The notes beneath the pieces were generated by a model, which did no database searches, was not told the origin of the DNA, and saw only the letters and a list, made by a program, of their open reading frames with translations. From the NCBI GenBank assembly GCA_036245525.1, contig BTPG01000003.1:189416660-189480659 (forward strand): a stretch of 64,000 nt of DNA. The letters are read 5' to 3'. A program made the translations under genes and the position numbers. Below are positions 31,669 through 41,831 of the stretch, piece after piece; the stretch's first letter is position 1; each line of letters opens with the position of its first letter. Source of the stretch: Semisulcospira habei (lineage: Eukaryota; Mollusca; Gastropoda; Semisulcospiridae).

Positions 31669-31833
31669 TTAACCAATTCAGCCCTGACGCACTACAGCAG
31701 GAGATGGGTCGACCATGATAATTCAAGGGTAGTACCAGATTAGCTTGGCGATCCATCTCCTGCAACAGGTGTACAGTCGTTAGATGACGCCTCCAAAATT
31801 TGGGAAATACGTGCGTCGGGCTGAATAAGTTAA
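31669..31833 (+). repeat. TTAA hairpin type A, right stem deleted
   Basis: TTAACCAATTCAGCCCTGAC to GGGCTGAATAAGTTAA. After the left core arm (AGATTAGCTTGGCG) the sequence jumps into the right flank ATCCATCTCCTGCAAC. A second intact-ended element with half a hairpin. Confidence 0.85.
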
Positions 31834-31992
31834 GTGAGAAGACAAGGGTCACTAAGCCTACTATGTTGTACCTACTGTGAACATGTAAGCTCGCGGGTAT
31901 GTGCTTTGGTTGTGTAAGTACAGCAGAACCTGTTTTGAGCCCTTGTCTGAGATCGCCTGTCAATAAAACCATCTTATGAAAGATTACCTGTA

Positions 31993-32053
31993 ATTTAGAT
32001 CATCGTTTAGGTGGCTGTAGCCACCTAAATGAGTATCTTTAATGACAGGTAAC
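31993..32053. repeat. Short hairpin related to 6826-6880
   Basis: GTTTAGGTGGCTGTAGCCACCTAAAT is a small perfect hairpin followed by GAGTATCTTTAATGACAGGT, shared with 6860-6877. Confidence 0.55.
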
Positions 32054-32319
32054 ATTGTCTGTGCTTCAAGACTTTGCTTGAAAGAACACCTGTCTTGTAA
32101 AACCACTTCTTCCTGAAAAAGGTGGTTGCTGGAGTGGAAACAAGACATCGACTTTCAATCGTGCATAGGGGCCTACATGTTTCCAGCAACCACGTTGAGC
32201 AGCCATTTGCAAAATCCAGACCAACAGTTAATTGCCAAAGAAACGCGCTTTGTACGAACATACATGCCTGGCGAAGCCAGTATCACCATTTTATTTTAAA
32301 CTTGTTTGTCACGAATATG

Positions 32320-32405
32320 TAAACTCTTTGCTTGTCGGTAACGGTTTTAGTCGCGATGATTCCTACAGGAATCCGCGGGAGCTCGTGAGAATCTATGCTT
32401 CTTGC
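32320..32405. repeat. Chimera of type B and type F hairpins
   Basis: The left part CTTGTCGGTAACGGTTTTAG then TCGCGATGATTCCTACAGGAAT is type B. It switches at CCGCGGGAGCTCGTGAGAAT to the right arm of type F (ends CTATGCTTCTTGC). Neither hairpin can close. Confidence 0.65.
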
Positions 32406-32604
32406 TGATACCATTTTGAGTTTAAATGCTCTTCCGATTACGGACAAAGGGCTTATCCTGCTGACGCTAGAGTTAATGTAGATCAATGCCTTTCAAGTCG
32501 CTGACACTGTGTGTTTATAGGGCGGAGGGGTCTTCTTGGGGTTCAGACAGTCTAATTTCTCTGGGGCGTTTATTTTGCGGTTTGTTCTATTCTTGCGTCC
32601 GTAA

Positions 32605-32714
32605 AAACCAGGGTTCAGTTGCATGAGTGAGCTTAGTCCAGCGCCAGCCACTCAGCAAGGTGCTCCGCTGAGTGGCTGGCGCAGGACTACGCTCATTTAT
32701 GCAACTCAGTGGCC
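32605..32714. repeat. Palindromic element type J
   Basis: CAGTTGCATGAGTGAGCTTA and CTCATTTATGCAACTCAG, with inner stem CAGCGCCAGCCACTCAGC / GCTGAGTGGCTGGCGC. Confidence 0.82.
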
Positions 32715-32807
32715 TGGGCTGACCGTGCAGTTTACGACTGGCCTAATTGTGCTGTCAGCTGCACACGCAAGATGCGTCCTGGGGCCGAGAGAGGTCATTA
32801 TTCGACT

Positions 32808-33018
32808 TTAACTCATTCTACCCAACACCAAAATCCCCAAATTTTGCCGTTGTTCTCTGAAGACTGCATTGCAGTGAAGGACACAGATCGACCATGATAG
32901 TTGAAGGGTGATGCCAGAATAGCTTGGCGCCCCTAGGCACCAAGCTATTCTGGCATCACACGAACTATCATGGTCGATCCTTATCTTGCTGTGGTGTGTC
33001 TGGGGTAGAATGAGTTAA
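32808..33018 (-). repeat. TTAA hairpin type D, reverse orientation
   Basis: TTAACTCATTCTACCCAACA to TGGGGTAGAATGAGTTAA. The flank CCCCAAATTTTGCCGTTGTT is on the left, opposite to 27990-28203. Core hairpin is nearly complete. Confidence 0.9.
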
Positions 33019-33189
33019 CGGACACAAGTAATGTCTCTGAGTCCATTGAAAATTCACAACTGCGCCCAAGGAGCATGCACATAAATAAATTCAGGAAGAG
33101 TTAAAGAACACCATGAGCCCTCTCATTTTATTCCACTTCACGACTGCTTTACCCGTTGTCTGCCGAGAGAAAACTGAACACGACGGATC

Positions 33190-33263
33190 CCATGTGCAAG
33201 AGACATAGATCCTCATGAGCACACGCAGTTGCGAGTACTCATGAGGATCTATGCCTCTTGCTA
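33190..33263. repeat. TTAA hairpin type F core
   Basis: GCAAGAGACATAGATCCTCA and its partner TGAGGATCTATGCCTCTTGC around GCACACGCAGTTGCGAGT. The segment CCACTGGCAGTGAAGGCGTT at 33349 looks like its decayed right end. Confidence 0.72.
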
Positions 33264-33603
33264 AAACCAATTTGTCTCCAAGTTACCTTGTCGGCTGTGG
33301 ATCTTTGACGTTGAATTTACGGTGAGTTCAAACTCACAATTTGAGTCCACTGGCAGTGAAGGCGTTGGAGTTGACGGACACAAGTTATTATCTTTGGATC
33401 CCTCGCAAATTCAACGCAACGTCCAAGGAACACAGACATGAATGGGGTCAGCAAGATGCAGATAACATCATGAGCCCATCGCATTCCATTGGATTTGACG
33501 TCTCATTCACTGCTTGCGGATACAAATTATGTATTGGCCAAAGTCATGTTCGTGTTCCTCAGTTGGACGCTGACGTGAATTTACTGTGGTTTCCAACAAG
33601 AGA

Positions 33604-33764
33604 ACGTTAAACGTTTAGGGGTTAACGTCTTTTGTTCACCACAAAGGTGATTTCAAAGACGGGGCACCAAATAGGGTCTGAACAAATTTTGACCCTAGCT
33701 GGATTCGACCTTTCGGACGAGGGTCCAGCGCTGTACCACCGAGCCACCCAGCTCCCCTGGCCAT
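33604..33764 (-). repeat. tRNA-derived SINE type 2 (minus)
   Basis: GTTAAACGTTTAGGGGTTAA CG at the 3' end, GACGGGGCACCAAATAGGGT in the body, and on the minus strand a head with GGTGGCTCGGTGGTACAGCG. Box B has lost part of GGTTCGAATCC. Confidence 0.75.
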
Positions 33765-33952
33765 GAAGTGGCTCTTGATGTTCTTTGCCTATTTTATCCA
33801 GCATAAAAATAAACTCGTCAGTCCAAGGAAAGCAAGATGCAAATGGGCCAAGCAAGAGACACACTTGCATCACGTGCCCCCGCCTGTGAGGTTCGTTGCG
33901 GATTGCAGCTGGATGGCGTTCGTATTTTCCGAGGAACACGGGTATAAATTGA

Positions 33953-34027
33953 GCCCAGCAAGAGGCAAATAATTTCATGAGCCCCCGCATATGCGGAAGC
34001 TCATGAAGTTATTTGCCTCTTGCAGCT
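33953..34027. repeat. TTAA hairpin type F core
   Basis: CAGCAAGAGGCAAATAATTT is matched by AAGTTATTTGCCTCTTGCAG around CCCCGCATATGCGGAAG. Confidence 0.75.
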
Positions 34028-34325
34028 TGTGTGAGTTCGCCGTTTCCCAGAGTTGATGTGGCTAATGGTCAACAAGGCGCTGTTCACTGGAGCGGTCAAG
34101 TGTTCGCAAGCGTGTATTGAATTCTGTTTGTGATGGTTACGATCTTTACATCTCCTCGGTGTCGTTACCATTGCATGAGTGCCCGCTTAGTGGAGCTTTA
34201 TTGCTGACGAAGAAAGGAACACGCTTACAAAGGACAATAATTAATTTTTGGGTTGCAAATGGACATAACGACAATAATACAATTCACTACTTTGGAAAAA
34301 AAACAACATTTCGCTGCCAGGACCT

Positions 34326-34539
34326 TTAACTCATTCTACCCCAGACACACCACAGCAAGATAAGGATCGATCATGATAGTTCAAGGGTGATGCCAGAATA
34401 GCTTGGCGCCTATGGGCGCCAAGCTATTCTGGCATCACCCTTGAACTATCATGGTCGATCTGTGTCCTGCACTAGAGTGCAGTCTTCAGAGGACAACGGC
34501 AACATTTGGGGATTTCGGTGTTGGGGTAGAATGAGTTAA
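34326..34539 (+). repeat. TTAA hairpin type D, complete
   Basis: TTAACTCATTCTACCCCAGA to GGGGTAGAATGAGTTAA, length 214 as in 27990-28203 and nearly identical to it. The core surrounds GGCGCCTATGGGCGCC. Confidence 0.92.
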
Positions 34540-35828
34540 ATGGACCTGCTGTACAGAGGAAACTCGTCTTTGTACCTTTGTCGACGGATCTAACTGTCTG
34601 TTCGTTAAGCGAATGAGTGATCTCCCTTGATCCGTATAAGCTGTGTATGCTGCTATGTGATTTTGCATCTTCTGACCGATGGCACAGACTAGCACACACA
34701 TATACGCCTACTGTACATCCGTTTGACCGTCTGGTATTCAATGAACTCGCTTTCTGCTCTTCGACGTTGAAAATGGAGTGACGCAAAGGACTGAGAAGCG
34801 GAGGAAAAGTAAATGTATATAAAACGCTGTTTATCATCATGATTATCATGCCAAAGCAGTACACGGATGTGCTCCATCAAATATAGACCTATCATGTCTG
34901 AACTGCTCGGTCAAGCATCGCTTCCAATGCGGAGTTCTGACGTTTGTGGTTGTGTTATTCTTTGAGACCATGTGTGTAGATCATAGGAAAGATCCGATAT
35001 TCATTTGAATTATTTTGGATCAGAATTACGTACCTTTTTAGTAGGAATCATTTTCTTTTGCACGGAGACTTGCGATCGATTTTTGTTGTGACGCGTGTTT
35101 TTGCTACATTAGACTGGAGTTTCGAGCTGGGTCGCGATTGTTGCTGTCATGTTCGTTAAAGTTTACTGTCCCACTGGCACTAATAGTGAAAGGGGACTAG
35201 CAGTTTTGGCGTGGTTTTCAGCAATTGTAGCGTGGTTTTCTTTGTAGTTTGGCGTAGGTTTTCCCTCCTCCTTCATCATCCGGGCTTGGGACCGGCAACG
35301 GCGGATCTTTCTCAGTAGTGACCTTATATATGACGTCAAAGTTGTCGGCAACATTTCGAAACATTGTATCAAAGGCGCTTAGAGGATAGTAGTAACTTCT
35401 AGACAGTTCCTTTTTAATGAATATTAATGAGTTTGGTTACGTTTTCTTTTCTGATTGGTTGTGCTGGGAGAATTTGCTGGATTGTTCTGGAAATCTGTAA
35501 TAATTATAAAAGACCGTGTACATTGTATGAGAGACGCAGTGTGTCAAACGTGTCGATGCATTGTAGAGGAGACAGTGTATCATTCTTGGTGCATTTGTGA
35601 ATGCATTGTGTGGAGATAGCATCGCTGCAATGAAAATATTGTTGGAACTGTTACTCCTGAGTGGGCTATACAACCTTGTGCCACGTGTGACGAGTTGCAG
35701 CTGAGTGAAGTTTCTTTACAAGAACCCTACGTGCGTGCGTCTGGTGTGATTGTATCATACTACGACTACAAAGTTCATTTGTCCACTTCTGCTGTCACGC
35801 TGACCTTCCAGGTCCCAGTGTGCAAAAG
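34540..35828. other. Intergenic, nothing recognised
   Basis: About 1.3 kb with ordinary composition. A possible diverged type-H trace lies at 34655-34700 (ATGTGATTTTGCATCTTC, CACAGACTAGCACACACA). The 130-residue minus frame at 34472-34864 overlaps a type-D element and is not credible as a gene. Confidence 0.45.
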
Positions 35829-35829
35829 A

Positions 35830-35908
35830 TCCTCGGGCCGACGTCGGCCGCAGTTGGCCCGCGCACGGTCGTGCGCGGGCCAACTGCGGCCGACGTCGGC
35901 CCGTTGGT
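35830..35908. repeat. Palindromic element type L, GC-rich perfect hairpin
   Basis: CGGGCCGACGTCGGCCGCAG and its complement form arms of about 35 bases meeting at CGCACGGTCGTGCG. Almost entirely G+C; relatives at 51474, 55228 and 56785. Confidence 0.85.
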
Positions 35909-35945
35909 TTTCTTGTTGTTGCTGGGGTCCCATCTACGGCCAGAT

Positions 35946-36112
35946 ATTTAAAGAAAGGTGTAAAATGCCAAACGTGTAAAATGCAGAGAACACCCAGAAG
36001 ATGAGAGCAGCACCCTAGCTTTAGAAAAAGACAGTTGTAAATGACTGCCGTGTGGGAACTGTTTTTCTAGGCGTGTTTGTTTCTTCGTTGGGATGCTCTC
36101 TGCATCTGCGGC
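35946..36112. repeat. Palindromic element type P
   Basis: GTGTAAAATGCAGAGAACAC pairs loosely with GATGCTCTCTGCATCTGCGG; AAATGACTGCCGTGTG is central. Relatives at 57340 and 62745. Confidence 0.5.
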
Positions 36113-36117
36113 CAGTC

Positions 36118-36288
36118 ACGTCCACCGGCGTGGCCATAACTCAAGGCGTGTGGAGCGTTGTTCACCCGTCCCGAAGGTCGCGGGTTCGAACCTGGATGAA
36201 TGGGGTAGATATTTTTACAGAGTCTTTTTTACGTCTCGTCTTTGAGATCACCCTCATGGTGGCCAAGGGGCATTTTAAACACAAAACG
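36118..36288 (+). repeat. tRNA-derived SINE type 2
   Basis: Head GTGGCCATAACTCAAGGCGT, box B GGGTTCGAACC and the body TTTGAGATCACCCTCATGGT. Moderately diverged. Confidence 0.7.
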
Positions 36289-36302
36289 ATTAACTATTTT
36301 TA

Positions 36303-36465
36303 AAACCCATTTAGCCCCAACGAGCTGCAGCTTGGCGCCATCAGGCGCCACTGAAGCTAATCTGGCACTACCCCCTGAATTATCATGGTAGATCCATCTC
36401 CTGCAGCTAGTACATAGTCATTAGGTGACGCCTCCAAATTTTGGGAAATGCGGCCTTGGGGTTAA
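36303..36465 (+). repeat. TTAA hairpin type A, left arm rearranged
   Basis: AAACCCATTTAGCCCCAACG begins the element and GGCCTTGGGGTTAA ends it. The left core arm is missing up to GCTTGGCGCC. Confidence 0.72.
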
Positions 36466-36647
36466 ATCATAGGGGCCCGATGATTCTGTATTCTGACTTA
36501 AGCTTAGTAGGCGGTTGTGCACGCGGTGGCGTAGCGGATTTGCATTAGTCAAAGCTACTGTCATCGGACCCCTATGGGTTAAATGGGTTAATTTCCGTAT
36601 GTAAGAGTGATTCTGTAGAGCCCCTGCAGGCTCAGGTGGTAAACTGG

Positions 36648-36746
36648 CAAGCAGACGAAATGCGACATCTTTGAAATCATCGGAAACACTAAAGTATTTC
36701 CGATGATTCCAAAAATTTTGCATTTTTTTGCTCGTCAGTATACTTC
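36648..36746. repeat. Palindromic element type I
   Basis: GCAGACGAAATGCGACATCT and GATTCCAAAAATTTTGCATT, ending TTTTTGCTCGTCAGTATA. A hairpin-like TGTCATCGGACCCCTATGGG occurs just upstream (36560). Confidence 0.68.
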
Positions 36747-36887
36747 GGTTGCGGCTACCATTGACATTGTTATGTAGCGACATGAACTGCCTCGGGTGAT
36801 GATACCTTCCGACTAGAGGACGGATTTATAAATTTTTGCGGTCGGAAGCTGATGTGCCTCATTTCCCACCAAAGGCACTGCAGGGTC

Positions 36888-36964
36888 ACGTGTGTGCTGG
36901 TCTATGGTTTGGACCTTACGGCACTAGGCCGTAAGGTCCCAAATCACATACCAGCACACACTTT
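36888..36964. repeat. Palindromic element type H
   Basis: TGTGTGCTGGTCTATGGTTT and CAAATCACATACCAGCACAC around GGCACTAGGCC. Confidence 0.75.
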
Positions 36965-37113
36965 CGCGTCCTCGTAAACTTTGATGGGATCGTTCAAGGT
37001 GATGTCACAGCGTCCGGGAAGGACCACGCACACTTCCAGCAGAGTCTTCCAGAGAATCAATTGTTACGTCTTGAATCAAGGGGCCACTTGCTGCAGGTGG
37101 CCGTATGTAGCGT

Positions 37114-37207
37114 CGTTAACCCTCTAGCTGTCGGTAGCGGCTTTTGTCGCCATCATTCCTGCAGGAATCATCGCGACAAAAGTCGCTACCGACAGGGAAA
37201 GAGTTGG
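37114..37207. repeat. TTAA hairpin type B
   Basis: GTTAACCCTCTAGCTGTCGG to ACCGACAGGGAAAGAGTTGG with a nearly perfect stem meeting at ATTCCTGCAGGAAT. The right TTAA has decayed to TTGG. Confidence 0.83.
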
Positions 37208-37828
37208 TAGCATTCAGTACACTGTACAGTCTTTCACTAACTATTTTTTTGTCACATTTATAATTTAATTTATTCAAACCCGTTTCGAAGGATCGTCGAA
37301 TCATTCAAGGAAAGCATTTCGTTCAAAAAGGGATCTCTGCGCTAGGAAAGGCCCATACGCGCTCCACTCCATCCGTCACAAGTTTTCCTTGAATTCCGTT
37401 CGACAATCGTGCCAATATTGGTCTGGTTCTGTCTGGATCTCTCATGTTTTTTTCCTCAGTAGTAAAACGTCTTCCAAGCCCGTTGGGTCCTTCTCGACTT
37501 ATTTGTACAGAAATAATGTTGTTGGGGCCTCTAAAAATGTTTTATAAGTCACTTACATTTGTTAAAACAAACTTAGGGCGTATAACAGTGAGAGCATTTG
37601 GGTCACCAGGCGATTTCCTTTGTCCAAATTTTACTTTATATAGAGAAACTGTGGAACCTCTGAAAAGGTGTAGTTATACGTATCCGACTCATTTGTTATA
37701 CCAGACCTTGTTTAACACATTACGTCCTGAGGCTGATCTTTTAAAAATGTTGCTTATTGTCCTATGGAGGCTAGATTACAGGATAGATAAGCCATTTAAG
37801 TTCAAGGGTGTTGCCAGAATATATATTG

Positions 37829-38356
37829 GTCGCTTACAAACGTGACACTAACCTGCGCGATCATCTTGTCGCTTACAAACGTGACACTAACCTACGCGAT
37901 CATCTTGTTCACAGTTCACTTCGCGCATCTAACACCTTACTACCTGGCACACACCCTTGTCAGCAACCACACTGCAAAGCATGTCCGTACATCAACACAT
38001 CCCCCGTCATCACCGGACCCCTGTCATTTTTTCATGTCCACCGATCATTCACATGCCAGTCATCGGATATTGTCTATGTCATCTCATGTTCTCACTGCCC
38101 AAAGATGTTGTATGTGGGGGAGACATACCGTACACTCCCTGAACGCTGCGAGGAGCATGTTCGTTCGATCCGCCTCGGATACAACAACCAGGTTGGACGT
38201 CATTTCAACGTACCTCCTCATAGCCTCACACATTTCAGCATACGCATCCTTTGGCAAAATACATCCCACTTCATCCGCCGCAAAATGACAGAATCCTTTT
38301 TCGCGGACAGGCTTGAACATTCGCCCCTAGGGATGTATGCTCGGCCTGATGGGTAG
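37829..38356 (+). pseudogene. Penelope-like ORF C-terminus: zinc-like linker and GIY-YIG endonuclease
   Basis: In one frame to the stop at 38354-38356 it gives a 13-residue direct repeat (VAYKRDTNLRDHL twice, from a 39-base tandem duplication at 37829-37906). A Cys/His cluster (CQQPHCKACPY) follows, typical of the linker before the endonuclease. The GIY-YIG-type core is YVISCSHCPKMLYVGET with the downstream Arg and His of RCEEHVRSIR. In intact elements this nuclease nicks the target. Here only about 170 residues survive, in an open frame without an independent start, so the copy is defective. Confidence 0.88.
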
Positions 38357-38401
38357 TTGGTGCCAGACTTGACCTCACTGTTGATACTGGATGCTACCTT
38401 T

Positions 38402-38403
<2 letters not shown>

Positions 38404-38469
<66 letters not shown>
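38404..38469. repeat. (TG)n microsatellite
   Basis: About 32 TG units inside the 3' untranslated part of the Penelope-like element. Confidence 0.95.
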
Positions 38470-39079
38470 ATGTGCGTGAGCTGCAGCAGGCACGAGTGAA
38501 TGCGAATGTATGCAGTGACGTGTATGTATATAGACGTAAGTTTTGTGCTACGTGTTTTGTGCATGTGTATTTACGTCATTATGTGTGTGTGGGTTTTTTT
38601 AATTATTTTTTTTTTAAATTTTTTTTTTACGTCATTCTAAATTCTCTCTATACAGGATGACGTCTTTTCTTTCTGTCGTGTTCTTTTCTGTTCTACGTTT
38701 GTTTCCATGTCACCTGAAGAAGGATCTTTGATCCGAAACGTTGTTATTTGTTTCTATTTTAAAAGGTTTTCTACCACTATCTTCTTTTTTTTCTTCTTTT
38801 TTTTTGTTGTTGTTGTTGCCAGAATAGCTTGGCGCCTCAGGCTATTCTGGCACCACCTATAAACTATGGAAGTCAAATTTATTTCAAACAATATTGTATC
38901 AGATGAAAAGGGCTTTGCGAAGTCGACTGTACACCCATAATCAGCCCAACAGCGACATTCTAGCCCAGGCCACTCGACAAGATGCACAGGTCGTCGGTAG
39001 AACTGCAGGCTGCAAGGCCGCATGAAAACTGTTACCTCCTGTCCTCAAGGCCAACTTCGCTGACATCTGTGCTTCCCGT

Positions 39080-39152
39080 TGCGTGCTGCCTGCGATTTTG
39101 GACCTTACGGCTAGAAGCCGCAAGGTCCAAAATCACAGACCAGCACACGCGT
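39080..39152. repeat. Palindromic element type H
   Basis: CTGCCTGCGATTTTGGACCT and AGGTCCAAAATCACAGACCA around CGGCTAGAAGCCG. Confidence 0.78.
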
Positions 39153-39362
39153 GATTGGGGAGGTCATCTGGCGGTTTCCGGTCAAGGGAAAAACCAATCA
39201 GAATTGTTGACACACCGGGGCATTGGCCCCAGAACGAGCCAGGCATCAATCTTGAGTAGCGACAGGATGTGACGGAAGTGCTATATGGCTGGGTTGAGTA
39301 TAAGTTCCATGTATGCTGACGTGGACCGAGTGTCTACTAGTCTCCTCCGTCTGAGGAGCTTG

Positions 39363-39424
39363 AAACAGCAATAGGCATAGCTCGCCATATGCGGGGGCAC
39401 ATGGCGATCTATGTCTATTGCACG
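39363..39424. repeat. TTAA hairpin type F core, short
   Basis: GCAATAGGCATAGCTCGCCA and GGCGATCTATGTCTATTGC around TATGCGGGGGCA. Confidence 0.65.
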
Positions 39425-40171
39425 GCAATATGTGTTGTGTGAGTCTTGCATGCAGATCAGTCATGTTGGCCGCAAGACTAGTGGCCAGAAACTAACTTCA
39501 GCAGGAACCTTGCTTTGACGTTTTGTTTGTGTGCCATGGCTGGATGTAGGACTTATAGAGTTTTGAAATTCAGCACAATGTACGGGAGGTGGAACATGTT
39601 ATGTTAAAGATAATGATGCATGGTTTTACCTGTGACCCCTCAGACTCCTGTTGTAAGTGGTCGCAGGACTAGTTTGGTTTCCATACTTAGAAATATATTT
39701 TGGACTTCCAGCACCATCTCGGGAGATGGATCATGATAGCTGCGTTGTAGTAATCGATTACCATGTTTCCATTTCGGTTGTTACAGATGAAGGGTAGTCG
39801 GTCTGATTTCCTTGGTACTGTTGTGGTCGTGATAGCTCAGTTGTGGTGACATTACCATGCTATACGTTTGGTTGTATCTGCTCATTTCGATTTTGATCTG
39901 AAGATAGTGGGTTTTGTCTTCTTTCAGTCTCTGTACACTTTTTCTCAATGGCCTGGCTCTATTTGATTTTTTTCCCATGGTCGTCTATTTTAAAGGCAAC
40001 GGTAGTAACATAATACCAACATGTGATAGGTAGACTCTCTTATTACATGTTACGATGACAACGTTACTCGCTGAGCAAAGCGTTCTCCCCATAATAAATC
40101 TGTTGCCAAGCACACCCTAATCTTCATTCAGTCAAACCTCTAAACAAAAAATATGCCAATAAATAAATAAT
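39425..40171. other. Intergenic, nothing recognised
   Basis: No classified repeat or gene in about 750 bases. The short minus frame at 39781-39978 has no distinguishing features. Confidence 0.45.
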
Positions 40172-40470
40172 TTAGGGGCTACACAACAAAAATAACTATA
40201 TGTAGTTGTTCCGCTGGTACCAGTTTCATACAAAGCATAACTGAATAATTGGATAAGTTCGATAATATCAACGACAGGAAAATTCAACTGAGGCGAAGGC
40301 CCTGTCGCGTACTGGCCGTATTCGAAACAGGGAAGAAACAAAAAGCTGGACAAATAAAAATTGAGGGGGCTACGCAACAAAATAACTATATGCACGAAAT
40401 GTGTGGGGCCTAAGTTACCAATTTCATACAAAAAAAAAAAAAAAAAAAAAAAAAGAAAAGAAAAAAAAAG
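40172..40470. repeat. Direct repeat about 190 bases apart, then poly-A
   Basis: GGGGCTACACAACAAAAATAAC (40174) and GGGGGCTACGCAACAAAATAAC (40366) are each followed within 60 bases by CAGTTTCATACAAA or CAATTTCATACAAA. The second ends in an A run (40430-40469), which suggests a retroposed unit or a duplication. Confidence 0.55.
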
Positions 40471-40970
40471 ACTGAAAATGTATTAAATGAAAAAAACCAA
40501 ACAAAAACAACAACACCCGAGAGAGAAATTGCAGGCGAATGCAGTCCGCGCGAGGTTGTTAACTGATAGTAGTAAGTATGGAGATTTACGTTCCCGGAGC
40601 CTCTACCATATGGTCACACGTAAAGTTTGGGATTCGCGCTATTACTTTTTACAGTTGAAGACCTCCCTAACCGGGCCCTCGAGGCGACAAGAACCACTCG
40701 TAATACAACTAATACTGTCCACCACAGTTTGGTAGCTCAAGAACATTTATCCGTGCATGAATAATCGACACCATCTCTGATTTGGAAAATTAAATGTATG
40801 CACGATACATTGAGGCTAATCTGCTACACAGCGCCGTAGTTCTGCCCCTAAGACTTGTTTTTGTGAAAAGCGATTAAAAAAAAATGTTTTGCAATGAAAA
40901 TCTCGCTTTTCACAAAATGGACTTCCTGTCTATTGACATTTTAGGAGTGAGCTCTGCTCTGCTCTGCTTT
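40471..40970. other. Intergenic, nothing recognised
   Basis: Ordinary composition. GCTCTGCTCTGCTTTGCTCT near 40959 is a tiny GCTCT repeat. Confidence 0.4.
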
Positions 40971-40975
40971 GCTCT

Positions 40976-41024
40976 GTCGGAATCATCGCGACTAAAACCG
41001 CGGCCGACACCCAACGGGTTAAAG
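40976..41024 (+). repeat. TTAA hairpin type B, right half
   Basis: GTCGGAATCATCGCGACTAA then ACCGCGGCCGACACCCAACGGGTTAA; left arm absent. Confidence 0.65.
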
Positions 41025-41053
41025 TGATCTACTCCACTTCGGGCTTTTCTGGC

Positions 41054-41302
41054 TGAAAGAAAAACAGAAGATAGTGGTAGAAAACCCTTTAAAATAGAAA
41101 CAAATAACGACGTTTCGGATCAAAGATCCTTCCTCAGGTGACATGGAAACAAACGTAGAACAGAAAAGAACACGACCTGGTCGTGTTCTTTTCTGTTCTA
41201 CGTTTGTTTCCATGTCACCTGAGGAAGGATCTTTGATCCGAAACGTCGTTATTTGTTTCTATTTTAAAGGGTTTTCTACCACTATCTTCTGTTTTTCTTT
41301 CA
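41054..41302. repeat. Inverted pair of Penelope 3' tails
   Basis: Two copies of the Penelope 3' tail face each other around position 41178, giving a palindrome with arms of about 124 bases. Each carries the motif ATGTCACCTGAGGAAGGATC then TTTGATCCGAAACGTCG. The arms are nearly identical. The tail at 38705-38785 is a third copy with a few substitutions. Confidence 0.85.
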
Positions 41303-41581
41303 CGTGAAACCCTAGCGGCAACAGTTTTACTACATTTTCTGGCTGAAATTTTCGATGTTGCGGTTTCTAAAGAGGTCAGATTAAGTTAAATTTTTAAAAA
41401 TTTTTTAAAACTCGCTTGCAGAAAGACGCGTAGTTACACGTCGTTACGCGGTATGTTCAGTAACAGACAAAGGGTCTAAGTAGTGTTTTAAAAAAAAAAA
41501 ATTCAAGTCGCTTTGCGAACACAGTCCCTGCAGTAAATACGGAAAAGTCACGTAGTTACACGTAATTTCCGCCGAGCGGTA

Positions 41582-41772
41582 TTAACCCATTTATCCCTGA
41601 CGCACTACAGCAGGAGATGGGTCGACCACGATAATTCAAGGGCAGTGCCAGATGGCTAACCTGGCACTGCCCTTGAATTATCATGGTCGATCCATCTCCT
41701 GCGGCTGGTGCATAGTCATTAGATGGCGCCTCCAACATTTGGGAAATGCGGCCGTCGGGCTGAATGAGTTAA
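41582..41772 (+). repeat. TTAA hairpin type A
   Basis: TTAACCCATTTATCCCTGAC to CGGGCTGAATGAGTTAA, with a shortened but paired core (TCAAGGGCAGTGCCAGATGG, AACCTGGCACTGCCCTTGA). Confidence 0.88.
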
Positions 41773-41831
41773 TAAAGGTCTTTTCCATCGAGGGGTATCG
41801 TCACTAGCGTTCAAGGGGTTACGTGTTGCAT

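Larger units (their letters stand above)
37810..38826 (+). mobile_element. Penelope-like element, 5'-truncated, 12-base target duplication
   Basis: GTTGCCAGAATA at 37810-37821 and 38815-38826 flanks the insert, which sits inside a type-C hairpin. The insert has the end of a Penelope ORF, then 3' sequence with a TG microsatellite and the tail ATGTCACCTGAAGAAGGATC seen again at 41.1-41.3 kb. The reverse transcriptase itself has been lost by 5' truncation. Target-primed insertion with a staggered cut explains truncation and duplication. Confidence 0.85.
37712..38940 (+). repeat. TTAA hairpin type C split by a Penelope-like element
   Basis: The left half (37712-37821) begins TTAACACATTACGTCCTGAG and reaches GTTCAAGGGTGTTGCCAGAA. 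The right half (38815 onward) resumes TTGCCAGAATAGCTTGGCGC and carries the right core arm plus ATGGAAGTCAAATTTATTTC. Confidence 0.8.

Noticed and set aside
34472..34864. 130-residue minus-strand ORF as a gene
   Set aside because: Its C-terminal part is a type-D repeat flank, the rest has no family signature or exon context.
38700..38790. A complete hammerhead ribozyme call at the Penelope tail
   Set aside because: CUGANGA and GAAA with a stem II are present, but I could not pair stems I and III by eye, so it is kept only as a finding to test.
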